A stretch of 64,000 nucleotides of DNA from UBA7455 sp026713185 (GTDB taxonomy: Bacteria; Pseudomonadota; Gammaproteobacteria; Pseudomonadales; Azotimanducaceae), in the NCBI GenBank assembly GCA_963665785.1, contig OY762456.1:868001-932000 (forward strand), read 5' to 3'. Made by a program: the position numbers and the translations under genes. The notes under the pieces were generated by a model. It was not told where the DNA came from. It made no database searches and saw only the letters and a list, made by a program, of their open reading frames with translations. Within the stretch, counting starts at the first letter, position 1. Each line of letters begins with the position of its first letter. Below are positions 1-8,177 of the stretch, in pieces.

Positions 1-1790
1 TCCCCCGCTATCAGTAAATACGGAACTTTCTGGATCGTATGTTCGCGCACCTTAAATCCGATTTTTTCATTTTTCAAGTCACTTTTTATTCTGAAACCTC
101 TTTCAGTCAATGACTTACATACATTCTGGCAATAATCTGACTGTCTGTCGGTAATATTCAGCACCATGGCCTGTACCGGCGCCAGCCATGGCGGCAGTTC
201 TCCGGCACAGTTTTCTATCAGAATAGCGATGAACCGCTCAAATGATCCCAGCATGGCACGGTGTAACATGACCGGCGTTTGCCGGCTTCCGTCTTCGGCC
301 ACGTATTGTGCATCAAGTCTTCCAGGCATGGAAAAATCCACCTGCATCGTACCGCACTGCCAGACCCTGCCAAGACAGTCTTTAAGAGAAAATTCGATTT
401 TGGGACCGTAGAATGCACCTTCTCCCGGCAGTTCCTCCCAATCCAGTCCTTTCACATCCATTGCATCGGCAAGCGCTTTTTCCGCCCGGCTCCAGTCGGC
501 ATCTGTTCCCACCCGGTTCTCAGGACGGGTGGAGAGTTTGATAATGATGTCGTTGAACCCGAAGTCGCGATAAACCTCTGTCAGGATGTCAATAAAGTCG
601 ATGACTTCTCCCTGAATCTGCTCTTCCGTACAAAAGATATGTGCATCATCCTGTACAAAAGCACGTGCACGCATTAATCCCTGCAAGGTGCCTGAAGGTT
701 CATCCCGGTGGCAGGAACCGAATTCCGCCAGCCGGACCGGCAGTTCCCTGTAACTTTTAAGCCCCTGATTAAAGACCTGAACGTGGCAGGGACAGTTCAT
801 GGGTTTTATGGCATAGAGACGATTGTCTGTGCTGAGTGAAAACATGTCATCACCGAACTTGTCGGCATGACCGGATTTCTCCCACAGAGACATATCCACA
901 AGTTGCGGCGTCCTGATTTCCTGGTAGCCATTGGCTTGTTGTACGTTGCGGATATAGTCCTCAATGATCTGCCAGACCTGCCAGCCACCGGGGTGCCAGA
1001 ACACCATCCCGGGAGCTTCTTCCTGGGTGTGGAACAGGTCCAGTTTTTTGCCCAGCTTTCGATGATCACGCTTCCCGGCTTCCTCTAACCGGTGAAGGTA
1101 CTGTTTCAGCGTTTTTTTATCGGCCCAGGCAGTTCCATAAATCCGTTGCAGCATCTCGTTTCCGGAGTCTCCCCGCCAGTAGGCGCCGGCAACCCTGGTC
1201 AACTTGAACGCCTGTAATTTACCGGTATTCGGGATATGAGGTCCCCGGCACAGGTCGATAAATTCACCCTGTCTGTAGAATGAGAGTTCCTGATCTTCCG
1301 GTATGTCCTCCAGGATTTTAACCTTGTAGCTTTCACCCATCTTGCTGAACAAATCAATGGCTTCACTACGGGACATGACCGATCTTTCTACCTTGAAATC
1401 CTGTTTGGCGATTTCAACCATGCGTTTTTCGATCTGTTCCAGGTCTTCCGGCGTAAACGGCCGTTTGTAGGCAAAGTCGTAATAGAACCCATCCTCTATG
1501 ACCGGGCCAATGGTCACTTGTGCCGACGGAAAAAGCTGTTGTACGGCCTGCGCCATCAGGTGGGCGCATGAATGACGCAAAATCTCGATACCTTCCTCGT
1601 CCCTGGAGGTAATGATCGACAACGCCGCATCGCCATCAATAATGCAGGAGGTGTCTACCAGAGTTCCGTCGACACGGCCAGCCAGTGCTGACCTGGCTAA
1701 CCCTGGTCCAATGGACTCGGCAACCTGATGAACTGAAACGGGGGAATCAAATTTTTTCTGACTGCCGTCCGGCAGCGTTATTGCAGGCAT
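1..1790 (-). CDS. thrS: Threonine--tRNA ligase (3' end cut by window edge)
   Basis: Charges tRNA-Thr with threonine in the cytoplasm. The reading frame begins at an ATG at 1790 with a TGS-type start (MPAITLPDGSQKKF) and runs without a stop to base 3, giving 596 residues of a family usually about 640 long, so only the last ~45 residues are missing. Visible marks are the editing-domain HSCAH (HxxxH) motif and, near the window edge, an anticodon-binding-domain stretch (NEKIGFKVREHTIQKVPY) matching the C-terminus of bacterial ThrRS. The frame is the same at both ends, so I see no frameshift. A tRNA-Val gene follows upstream on the same strand. infC, the usual downstream neighbour, would lie outside the window. 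Confidence 0.97.
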   Translation of the reverse strand, partial: MPAITLPDGSQKKFDSPVSVHQVAESIGPGLARSALAGRVDGTLVDTSCIIDGDAALSIITSRDEEGIEILRHSCAHLMAQAVQQLFPSAQVTIGPVIEDGFYYDFAYKRPFTPEDLEQIEKRMVEIAKQDFKVERSVMSRSEAIDLFSKMGESYKVKILEDIPEDQELSFYRQGEFIDLCRGPHIPNTGKLQAFKLTRVAGAYWRGDSGNEMLQRIYGTAWADKKTLKQYLHRLEEAGKRDHRKLGKKLDLFHTQEEAPGMVFWHPGGWQVWQIIEDYIRNVQQANGYQEIRTPQLVDMSLWEKSGHADKFGDDMFSLSTDNRLYAIKPMNCPCHVQVFNQGLKSYRELPVRLAEFGSCHRDEPSGTLQGLMRARAFVQDDAHIFCTEEQIQGEVIDFIDILTEVYRDFGFNDIIIKLSTRPENRVGTDADWSRAEKALADAMDVKGLDWEELPGEGAFYGPKIEFSLKDCLGRVWQCGTMQVDFSMPGRLDAQYVAEDGSRQTPVMLHRAMLGSFERFIAILIENCAGELPPWLAPVQAMVLNITDRQSDYCQNVCKSLTERGFRIKSDLKNEKIGFKVREHTIQKVPYLLIAG

Positions 1791-1845
1791 GTTGATCTCG
1801 CTCTTCAGTGGTGACCACTACCAAAGGCCACATGTAAATTTTTAA

Positions 1846-1922
1846 TGGTAGGAACGCTCGGATTCGAACCGAGGACCCTCGCCTTGTCGAGACGATGCTC
1901 TAACCAACTGAGCTACGCTCCT
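1846..1922 (-). tRNA. tRNA-Val (GAC) with encoded CCA
   Basis: A full cloverleaf can be drawn on the minus strand: acceptor AGGAGCG/CGTTCCT, D arm GCTC/GAGC, anticodon stem TCGTC/GGCGA, T arm CTCGG/CCGAG with TTCGAAT loop, and CCA. The anticodon loop TCGACAA puts GAC at 34-36. Position 33 is C instead of the near-universal U, and pair 30-40 is U-G. The gene lies between thrS and uvrB. Confidence 0.93.
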
Positions 1923-2072
1923 TTAGTCCCAGCCTCCGAATGACGTGTCCTGAGGACCGTCCCGGGCGCCAAAAAGTCAATTCTAACATGACTGACATCT
2001 ACAACAAACAGTCTGGAGATGGACGGTTTTCGCGGTCCGGTATTACAGCAATAGTAAAGTTGATACCTGGCG

Positions 2073-4091
2073 CTATGAAAGAACAAATTGCTGACGGAGC
2101 TCCTCAATCTGATCCCGCAAGAGTGCTGCTTCTTCAAATGCAAGGTTCCTGGCCTGCTCGAACATTTGTTTTTCCAGAATGACGATCTGTTTTTCCAGGT
2201 CGTCCTGATTCAGTATATTGGTTCTATACCCACCTCTTTTCTCAGCAACCAGGCTCCGTTTTTTCCCACGTACCGGTGTATCCCGAGCGCCTTCAAGGAT
2301 ATCAGACACATTGCGTTTTATGCCGATCGGAATAATGTTGTGAGTACGATTGTAGGTCATCTGTTTCTCACGGCGCCGATCGGTTTCATCAATGGCTCGC
2401 TGCATGGAGCCAGTCACCTTGTCTCCATACAGGATGGCTTTGCCGTTCAGGTGACGTGCGGCACGGCCAATGGTCTGGATCAATGACCTGTCCGATCTGA
2501 GGAAACCTTCCTTGTCAGCATCAAGGATCGCTACAAGTGACACCTCAGGCATGTCCAGACCTTCACGCAGCAGATTGATCCCCACAAGCACATCGAATAC
2601 ACCCATTCGTAAATCGCGGATTATCTCCATTCGTTCGATGGTGTCGATATCGGAATGGAGATAACGGACACGTACATCGTGTTCATCCAGATATTCAGTC
2701 AGATCTTCCGCCATTCGCTTGGTCAGTGTCGTAATCAACACACGTTCTTTCTTGCGCACCCTGATTCTGATCTCGGTAAGCACATCGTCTACCTGGGTCT
2801 GTGCGGACCGGACTTCAAGTTCAGGATCAACAAGACCCGTTGGTCGAACCAGCTGATCAACAACCTGACCGGATTTTTCATTCTCGTAGGTTCCCGGTGT
2901 CGCCGAAACATAAATGGTCTGCGGTGCGAGTTTTTCCCACTCGTCAAACCGCAGGGGCCGGTTATCCAGCGCCGAGGGTAATCTGAATCCAAACTCAACC
3001 AGCGTTTCCTTACGGGACCGGTCACCCTTGTACATGGCTCCCAGTTGAGGCACGCCCACATGAGATTCGTCAATGATCAGTAACGCATTGTCCGGAAGAT
3101 AATCATACAGAGTAGGCGGCGCCTGACCGGCTTCCCGTCCGGACAGATAGCGTGAGTAATTCTCGATTCCGTTGCAGTAACCCAACTCCTTGATCATCTC
3201 CAGATCATATCGGGTACGTTGTTCAAGACGTTGCGCCTCAACCAGCTTGTTGTTTTCTTTCAGGATCCGTAAACGGTCGTTCAGTTCATCACGAATCAGA
3301 TCCAGTGCGTTGTCAATGGTTTCCCTGGGGGTGACGTAGTGAGACTTCGGAAATATTGTGGCTCTGGGTACCCGCCGGATGACCTCTCCTGTGAGCGGGT
3401 CGAAATAGGACAGATCTTCAATTTCATCATCAAACAGTTCAACCCGGATCGCCGACCTGTCGGATTCTGCAGGAAAGATGTCGATAACGTCACCGCGAAC
3501 CCTGTATGTAGCCCGCCGCAATTCCATCTCGTTACGGGTATATTGCAACTCCGCCAGTCTTCTCAGCAACCAGCGTTGATCAACCTTGTCACCCCGGTCC
3601 AGATGCATCACCATTTTCAGGTAAGCAGCAGGATCACCCAGGCCATAAATGGATGATACTGATGCTACCACGAGAGAATCCTGCCGCTCCAACAGTGACT
3701 TGGTCGCGGATAATCGCATCTGCTCGATATGTTCGTTTATCGCCGCGTCTTTCTCGATGTAGGTATCCGATGCCGGAACATAGGCTTCCGGCTGGTAATA
3801 ATCGTAGTAGGAAACAAAATACTCAACGGAGTTTCCAGGAAAGTATTCCTTGAATTCTCCATAGAGTTGCGCCGCCAGCGTTTTATTGGGCGCCATGACC
3901 AGTGTGGGTCTCTGCACCTGTTCAATCACGTTGGCAATGGTGTAGGTTTTGCCGGACCCGGTGACACCAAGCAGGGTTTGTGACGCCAGACCTGATTCCA
4001 GACCGTCGACCAGCCTGTTGATCGCATCCGGCTGATCGCCGGCAGGTTTGTAGTCGGACTTTACCTCAAATTTAACTGTCTGGACACTCAT
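2073..4091 (-). CDS. uvrB: UvrABC system protein B (excinuclease subunit)
   Basis: DNA-damage verification helicase of nucleotide excision repair; it is loaded by UvrA and recruits UvrC. The protein is 672 residues, normal for the family. Visible features are Walker A GVTGSGKT near residue 40, the beta-hairpin region rich in tyrosines (YFVSYYDYYQPEAYVP), DEAH-box-like DESH near 330, helicase motif VI with QTIGRAARH, and a C-terminal UvrB/UvrC coiled-coil domain (MFEQARNLAFEEAALLRDQI). An in-frame ATG lies nine codons upstream at 4118, but GGGAGG sits about 8 bases before the ATG at 4091, so I chose 4091. It appears monocistronic, between two tRNA genes. Confidence 0.98.
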   Translation of the reverse strand: MSVQTVKFEVKSDYKPAGDQPDAINRLVDGLESGLASQTLLGVTGSGKTYTIANVIEQVQRPTLVMAPNKTLAAQLYGEFKEYFPGNSVEYFVSYYDYYQPEAYVPASDTYIEKDAAINEHIEQMRLSATKSLLERQDSLVVASVSSIYGLGDPAAYLKMVMHLDRGDKVDQRWLLRRLAELQYTRNEMELRRATYRVRGDVIDIFPAESDRSAIRVELFDDEIEDLSYFDPLTGEVIRRVPRATIFPKSHYVTPRETIDNALDLIRDELNDRLRILKENNKLVEAQRLEQRTRYDLEMIKELGYCNGIENYSRYLSGREAGQAPPTLYDYLPDNALLIIDESHVGVPQLGAMYKGDRSRKETLVEFGFRLPSALDNRPLRFDEWEKLAPQTIYVSATPGTYENEKSGQVVDQLVRPTGLVDPELEVRSAQTQVDDVLTEIRIRVRKKERVLITTLTKRMAEDLTEYLDEHDVRVRYLHSDIDTIERMEIIRDLRMGVFDVLVGINLLREGLDMPEVSLVAILDADKEGFLRSDRSLIQTIGRAARHLNGKAILYGDKVTGSMQRAIDETDRRREKQMTYNRTHNIIPIGIKRNVSDILEGARDTPVRGKKRSLVAEKRGGYRTNILNQDDLEKQIVILEKQMFEQARNLAFEEAALLRDQIEELRQQFVLS

Positions 4092-4238
4092 CAATATTGC
4101 CTCCCGATCAACCTGCATGATACCTGATCGAAGCCATTTGAGACATCATTGTCCAGGTGATTGGATGCTCCTGGTCGCAAGCGGGAAAATGGCAGGTTGA
4201 CGTGATTGGTCAGCTGCCATTAAACTTGCGTCCACCGT

Positions 4239-4314
4239 TCCCCGATAGCTCAGTTGGTAGAGCAAATGACTGTTAATCATTGGGTCCCTGGTTCGAGCCC
4301 AGGTCGGGGAGCCA
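4239..4314 (+). tRNA. tRNA-Asn (GTT)
   Basis: Acceptor TCCCCGA/TCGGGGA, D arm GCTC/GAGC, anticodon stem AATGA/TCATT with loop CTGTTAA-type sequence giving anticodon GTT, T arm CCTGG/CCAGG with TTCGAGC loop, discriminator G and encoded CCA. It lies between uvrB and the DUF4143 ATPase and is transcribed opposite to both. Confidence 0.96.
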
Positions 4315-4434
4315 ATTTTCCCATTGGCTGTTGAATAGCTACAACCTTCCTGGTTTGGTTTTCTGGTTTTAGTGGAAAATTGCACTTTACATTGCATGCG
4401 CCTAAGACAGGACCTGCCATACGGAACAGAATTG

Positions 4435-5658
4435 CTACAGGTCGACGAATGGTAAGGCAGTCACACCAGCGCCGAGGTGAAGACGAATATCCCCGGGATG
4501 TACCACATATCCGGGTACAGCTGTACTTCCCATGTCCCTTTGGAACGTCTTTATCGCGCTGGCCATGGACGGTCGTGGCGTAGCGGACAGTTTAACTTCC
4601 AAGGGAACAAGCCCGGTAGCAGTCTCGATAATAAAGTCCACCTCTGTTCCCGCCATGGTCCGCCAAAAGTAGACCTGCGGGTCTACTCCCCGATGCGTTA
4701 ATGTCCTGACAATTTCGGCCAGCACGGCTGTTTCCACGATGGCGCCACCCATTGGGCCTGATGCCGCATGTTCGTGGCTCTTGAGACCGGCCAGGTAGCA
4801 GAGTGTACCGACATCCGTGAAGTACACTTTCGGTGTTTTAACGAGCCGTTTCCCGACATTGGCGAAGTAGGGACGAAGCACCATCACCTGATAGGTGGCT
4901 TCGAGCACTGAGAGCCACGCCTTGGTGGTGTTGACCGCAACTCCGAGATCCCGGGCAATATCGGTTAAACTCAACAACTGACCACTTCTGGCTGCCAGAA
5001 CACGGAGGAAATTCTGATATTGAGTCAGGTCTCCGATCTGCCGGAGTGTACGTACGTCCCTTTCAAGATAGGTCTGGATGTAGCTGGCATGCCACAAGGA
5101 GGTATCCCTGTCGGGTTGTACAGCAAGTTCCGGATACCCGCCTCGTAGGAAACCCTTCCACAGTTCGTCAAACACTTCCGGCAACTGCGAAGTCGACCCA
5201 TGCTGGCGCTCCCAGGCGAAGGCATTTCCAGGTCGTCCTTCCGCTTCCCGTCTGGATAATGGCAGCAGACGAAGCATAGCAGCACGGCCCGCTAATGATT
5301 CAGTCACCTTCTCCGAAAGCAACAGATTCTGTGAACCGGTCAACAGGTATTGACCAGTTCTGCCACGGTCCGCGTCTATCTTTTCCTTGATATAGGGAAG
5401 CAGGTCGGGGGCGTACTGCACTTCGTCGAAAATAACCGGCGGTGGATATTGCGCCAGGAATCCGCGCGGGTCTTCCACGGAAGCCCCTCGAACATCCGGC
5501 AGCTCCAAAGAGACATATCGGCAACGATTGCCGAAGAGATGTCGCAACAAGGTCGTCTTGCCGGACTGGCGCGGTCCAGTCAAAACCACGGCGGGAAATT
5601 CTGATGCCGCTTTCATAATGACCGGTTCCAGCGAACGTTGGATATAGGTTGAACTCAT
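4435..5658 (-). CDS. AAA_14 / DUF4143 family ATPase
   Basis: Predicted cytoplasmic P-loop ATPase of the AAA_14-DUF4143 family, a widespread but functionally undefined group. The 407-residue protein has Walker A GPRQSGKTTLL at about 28-38, Walker B PPVIFDEVQYAP near 75, then a winged-helix-like region (LLSLTDIARDLGVAVNTTKAWLSVLEATYQV) and a C-terminal DUF4143 domain with nuclease-like GTEVDFIIET and LEVKLS motifs near 345-365. It stands alone between a tRNA and comEA. A TTGACA box and a perfect inverted repeat sit directly upstream. The family is patchily distributed and often mobile, so recent acquisition is possible; no substrate can be inferred. Confidence 0.85.
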   Translation of the reverse strand: MSSTYIQRSLEPVIMKAASEFPAVVLTGPRQSGKTTLLRHLFGNRCRYVSLELPDVRGASVEDPRGFLAQYPPPVIFDEVQYAPDLLPYIKEKIDADRGRTGQYLLTGSQNLLLSEKVTESLAGRAAMLRLLPLSRREAEGRPGNAFAWERQHGSTSQLPEVFDELWKGFLRGGYPELAVQPDRDTSLWHASYIQTYLERDVRTLRQIGDLTQYQNFLRVLAARSGQLLSLTDIARDLGVAVNTTKAWLSVLEATYQVMVLRPYFANVGKRLVKTPKVYFTDVGTLCYLAGLKSHEHAASGPMGGAIVETAVLAEIVRTLTHRGVDPQVYFWRTMAGTEVDFIIETATGLVPLEVKLSATPRPSMASAIKTFQRDMGSTAVPGYVVHPGDIRLHLGAGVTALPFVDL

Positions 5659-5663
5659 ACCTT

Positions 5664-5694
5664 AAAATAATGCATTTAGAATGCAAAATGTCAA
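5664..5694 (-). promoter_or_regulatory. Promoter and operator-like inverted repeat of the DUF4143 ATPase gene
   Basis: On the minus strand a TTGACA (5689-5694) is followed by a weak TATTTT-like -10 near 5664-5669. Between them is the perfect inverted repeat TGCATT-CTA-AATGCA (5671-5685). The -10 lies only a few bases from the ATG, so the transcript would be nearly leaderless and a protein bound to the repeat would block polymerase. Inference from sequence only. Confidence 0.4.
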
Positions 5695-5763
5695 GTTATA
5701 AATTTCTCTTCTTTTGGGATGTTGAAGGCCCGTCCGGGACCGGGCGCTCCTGTTGCAAGAACA

Positions 5764-6096
5764 TTATTCCACTGTAATTCTGTCCTCATTTTTGGTGACT
5801 GTCGCCATACCAATACCGCGTACTGCAGACAGTTCTTCGATCGAATAGAATCGGCCATTTTCTTCACGGTATTGTACGATAGCCTGAGCCTTGCTCATGC
5901 CAACACCTTTCAAAATTCTCGCAAGTGTCTCCGCATCAGCCTCGTTGACATTGACCGTCTGGGCTTCCGTCATTCCGGATGAGGCTTCAGTGGTGAGTAC
6001 TTCATCAGCCGGATCACTATCAGCAGCAGACGCCGGACCAATACAGCAGTAACACAATACCGTAAAAACAAAGATTTTCAGGTTTTTTACATTCAT
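5764..6096 (-). CDS. comEA: ComEA-like helix-hairpin-helix protein
   Basis: Small periplasmic DNA-binding protein of the ComEA family, which helps pull DNA through the envelope during natural transformation. The 110-residue protein has an N-terminal signal peptide (VLCYCCIGPASA-A, cut near residue 25), an acidic linker, and a C-terminal double helix-hairpin-helix: NEADAETLARILKGVGMSKA followed by LSAVRGIGMATV. Stand-alone short ComEA proteins of this type are common in gammaproteobacteria. No comEC or pilus genes are in the window, so a competence role is inferred from family only. It is separated from lapB by 164 bp in which I see nothing. Confidence 0.85.
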   Translation of the reverse strand: MNVKNLKIFVFTVLCYCCIGPASAADSDPADEVLTTEASSGMTEAQTVNVNEADAETLARILKGVGMSKAQAIVQYREENGRFYSIEELSAVRGIGMATVTKNEDRITVE

Positions 6097-6260
6097 GGAT
6101 ATCTCCTTGGTTATTTTTAATTGCCTGACAACAGCGGAGATAAAGTAACAGTGATCAAGTGCGGTGGGATGCAGTCAATGTCTTTAATGATTCAAGGTGA
6201 TTGCCATGAAAACAACGAGGTAACAGACTACAAATGGCGGACTACCTGGATCGTAATCCG

Positions 6261-7427
6261 TTATTCGCCTTCGAGGCCAAAGATGGGTTTGATTGTTGCC
6301 CAGTTTTTGCAGACGGCGCAGTGCCAGAACATTTTTTTACCTTCTGAACCACAACTCTGGCAACGGTAAGCAGGTTTATCAGCAACCAGAGCTTCTGCGA
6401 AGCTGCGCAAAATTGTGAGATTCTGTCTGGCAATGCCACTGGTGTTATTAACGTGCATATCAACCAGTCTTGTTAACCCGCGTATGGTCGGGTTTTTCTT
6501 TAGATGCTCGGCTATATATTTTGCCGTGGCTTCATCGCCAATTTCCTCACGCATGGATGAAGCCAGTGTCAACACGACGGATATTGAGGGTACCACCTCA
6601 AGGCATGCTTCAAGATATTCACGTAGTTCCTGCCGTGACATATCCGATTTTTCAAAGGCAGATATCAGTAACTCAAGAGATTCCGGTACGTAAACCGGTT
6701 CCTGGTCCTTGATGCGGGTCAAGGCGGTGACGGCATCCAGATAACGCCCTTCGGCAATGTCGATTTTACCGTGGATGAGCGATGCCCGTGCGTTAACAGG
6801 ACTGTGACCAATAGCTTCACGGATCGCTTCCCTTGCGGATTCAATTTTACCATTGTCGAGTAGTTCTTCGGCAATTTCACAGTAGTAATGGGAGATTACC
6901 TTTTCGTATTTCTCGAAATCTGCCCCCACAGCAAGAAGCTGTGCAACTTCAATCGCCTGTTGCCACTCCTTTTCCTGCTCGTAAATCTCCAGAGTGATCT
7001 TCCTGCCTTCCTGCCGGGTTTCTCCGTCTTCCTCTGACAGCATCAGAGACAGTTCTTCTGCCCGGTCCAGAATACCGGCAAGCAGATAGTCCCGAGCCAG
7101 TTCCAACTTGACCTTGAGCATGGTGTCCTTTCCCAGTTGAGCCTGGGTAAGAATATTTTCATGTACGATTACGGCCTTTTCCAGCTCACCTCGTCGGCGT
7201 AGCAGACCGCCCAGTGCGAGGTGAGTCTCCAGTGTTTCCTGATTGACTTCCAGGTCCTCGATAAATATGGCGACAGCCCGGTCAGGCTCTTCACTCAGCA
7301 GATAGTTAAGACCGTTGTAATACTTGGCGCCTGGCGGTTTCGATTTTTTTGTAATATCACGACTACCCAGCAACCAGCCAATGCCGATTGCGGCCAGGAT
7401 CATAATGTATAGTAACCAGTCATCCAC
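6261..7427 (-). CDS. lapB: Lipopolysaccharide assembly protein B (heat-shock TPR protein)
   Basis: Inner-membrane adaptor that couples LPS level to FtsH-dependent turnover of LpxC (known for E. coli LapB/YciM). The 388-residue protein has one N-terminal transmembrane helix (WLLYIMILAAIGIGWLLG, residues 3-20), a run of TPR helices facing the cytoplasm, and a C-terminal rubredoxin-like zinc ribbon with CQSCG at about 355 and CAVCKNW near 370. Length and domain order match the family. It lies 27 bp after lapA, and the two are expected to be co-transcribed with ihfB and rpsA as in other gammaproteobacteria. Confidence 0.96.
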   Translation of the reverse strand: MDDWLLYIMILAAIGIGWLLGSRDITKKSKPPGAKYYNGLNYLLSEEPDRAVAIFIEDLEVNQETLETHLALGGLLRRRGELEKAVIVHENILTQAQLGKDTMLKVKLELARDYLLAGILDRAEELSLMLSEEDGETRQEGRKITLEIYEQEKEWQQAIEVAQLLAVGADFEKYEKVISHYYCEIAEELLDNGKIESAREAIREAIGHSPVNARASLIHGKIDIAEGRYLDAVTALTRIKDQEPVYVPESLELLISAFEKSDMSRQELREYLEACLEVVPSISVVLTLASSMREEIGDEATAKYIAEHLKKNPTIRGLTRLVDMHVNNTSGIARQNLTILRSFAEALVADKPAYRCQSCGSEGKKMFWHCAVCKNWATIKPIFGLEGE

Positions 7428-7454
7428 TACTGTTCCTCCAGGGTCGCCAGGTCT

Positions 7455-7787
7455 TTACTGCTGTAAATTCGTTTCTGCCGTCTTTATCTGGTCCGGCTGT
7501 AACCGGGCTTTCTGCTGGTCCAGTTCCCTGGCTGTCTGCACCATTTGTTTTTCTGCCGTTCGGCGCCTGAGCCGCAACCGTGTATTGGAAAACAGATTCA
7601 AAAGACTACCAGACATCACACCAACAACAAAAGCAGTGAGCATCCACCAGGATAATGGCCAGGACGGTGACTCATAGGACAGAAAATGCAGTGAGACTTC
7701 AGAGCTGTTTTCCGATGCAAGGACCATTGCCACAACAAACACCAGAAACAACAGAAGGATGAATACCCACCTTTTTATCAGTTTCAT
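7455..7787 (-). CDS. lapA: LapA family membrane protein (DUF1049)
   Basis: Partner of LapB in LPS assembly control; small inner-membrane protein. The 110-residue sequence has two transmembrane helices (about 7-25 and 42-62), separated by a short periplasmic SSEVSLHFLSYESP loop typical of the family, and a basic coiled-coil-like C-terminus (RLRLRRRTAEKQMVQTA). It sits between ihfB and lapB, the conserved position. Confidence 0.92.
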   Translation of the reverse strand: MKLIKRWVFILLLFLVFVVAMVLASENSSEVSLHFLSYESPSWPLSWWMLTAFVVGVMSGSLLNLFSNTRLRLRRRTAEKQMVQTARELDQQKARLQPDQIKTAETNLQQ

Positions 7788-7841
7788 GTTTTGCCAATTC
7801 CACGAATTAAACTGCCGTAACGGTTCAGATAGAGAAGGCGC

Positions 7842-8162
7842 CTATGTCTCCCTGGGTCGGTTGGCAGCATTTTCTGCCACCATTCTCCGATTAACCCTTT
7901 CGCGAAGTTCCTTCCCCGGTTTGAAATGTGGCACATATTTACTCACCAGTTCTACCTGTTCACCTGTCTTTGGATTTCTACCAGGCCTCGCAGCCCGATA
8001 ATGGAGTGAAAAGCTGCCAAATCCACGAATCTCAATACGCCCGCCTTCAGCAAGCACATCGGACATGTGGTCCAGCATCATCTTGACTGCCAATTCTACA
8101 TCTTTGGCAGACAATTGATCCTGGACAGCAGCAATCTTCTCAATGAGTTCCGATTTGGTCAT
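7842..8162 (-). CDS. ihfB: Integration host factor subunit beta
   Basis: Beta subunit of the heterodimeric nucleoid protein IHF, which bends DNA at specific sites. The 106-residue sequence shows the HU/IHF fold: MTKSELIEKIA start, RIEIRGFGSFSLHYR beta arm base and GRNPKTGEQV DNA-intercalating loop with the conserved proline. It is about ten residues longer than E. coli IhfB at the C-terminus. It lies 15 bp after the rpsA stop codon, the conserved rpsA-ihfB arrangement. Confidence 0.97.
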   Translation of the reverse strand: MTKSELIEKIAAVQDQLSAKDVELAVKMMLDHMSDVLAEGGRIEIRGFGSFSLHYRAARPGRNPKTGEQVELVSKYVPHFKPGKELRERVNRRMVAENAANRPRET

Positions 8163-8177
8163 CCAGGTGTTTCCGGT

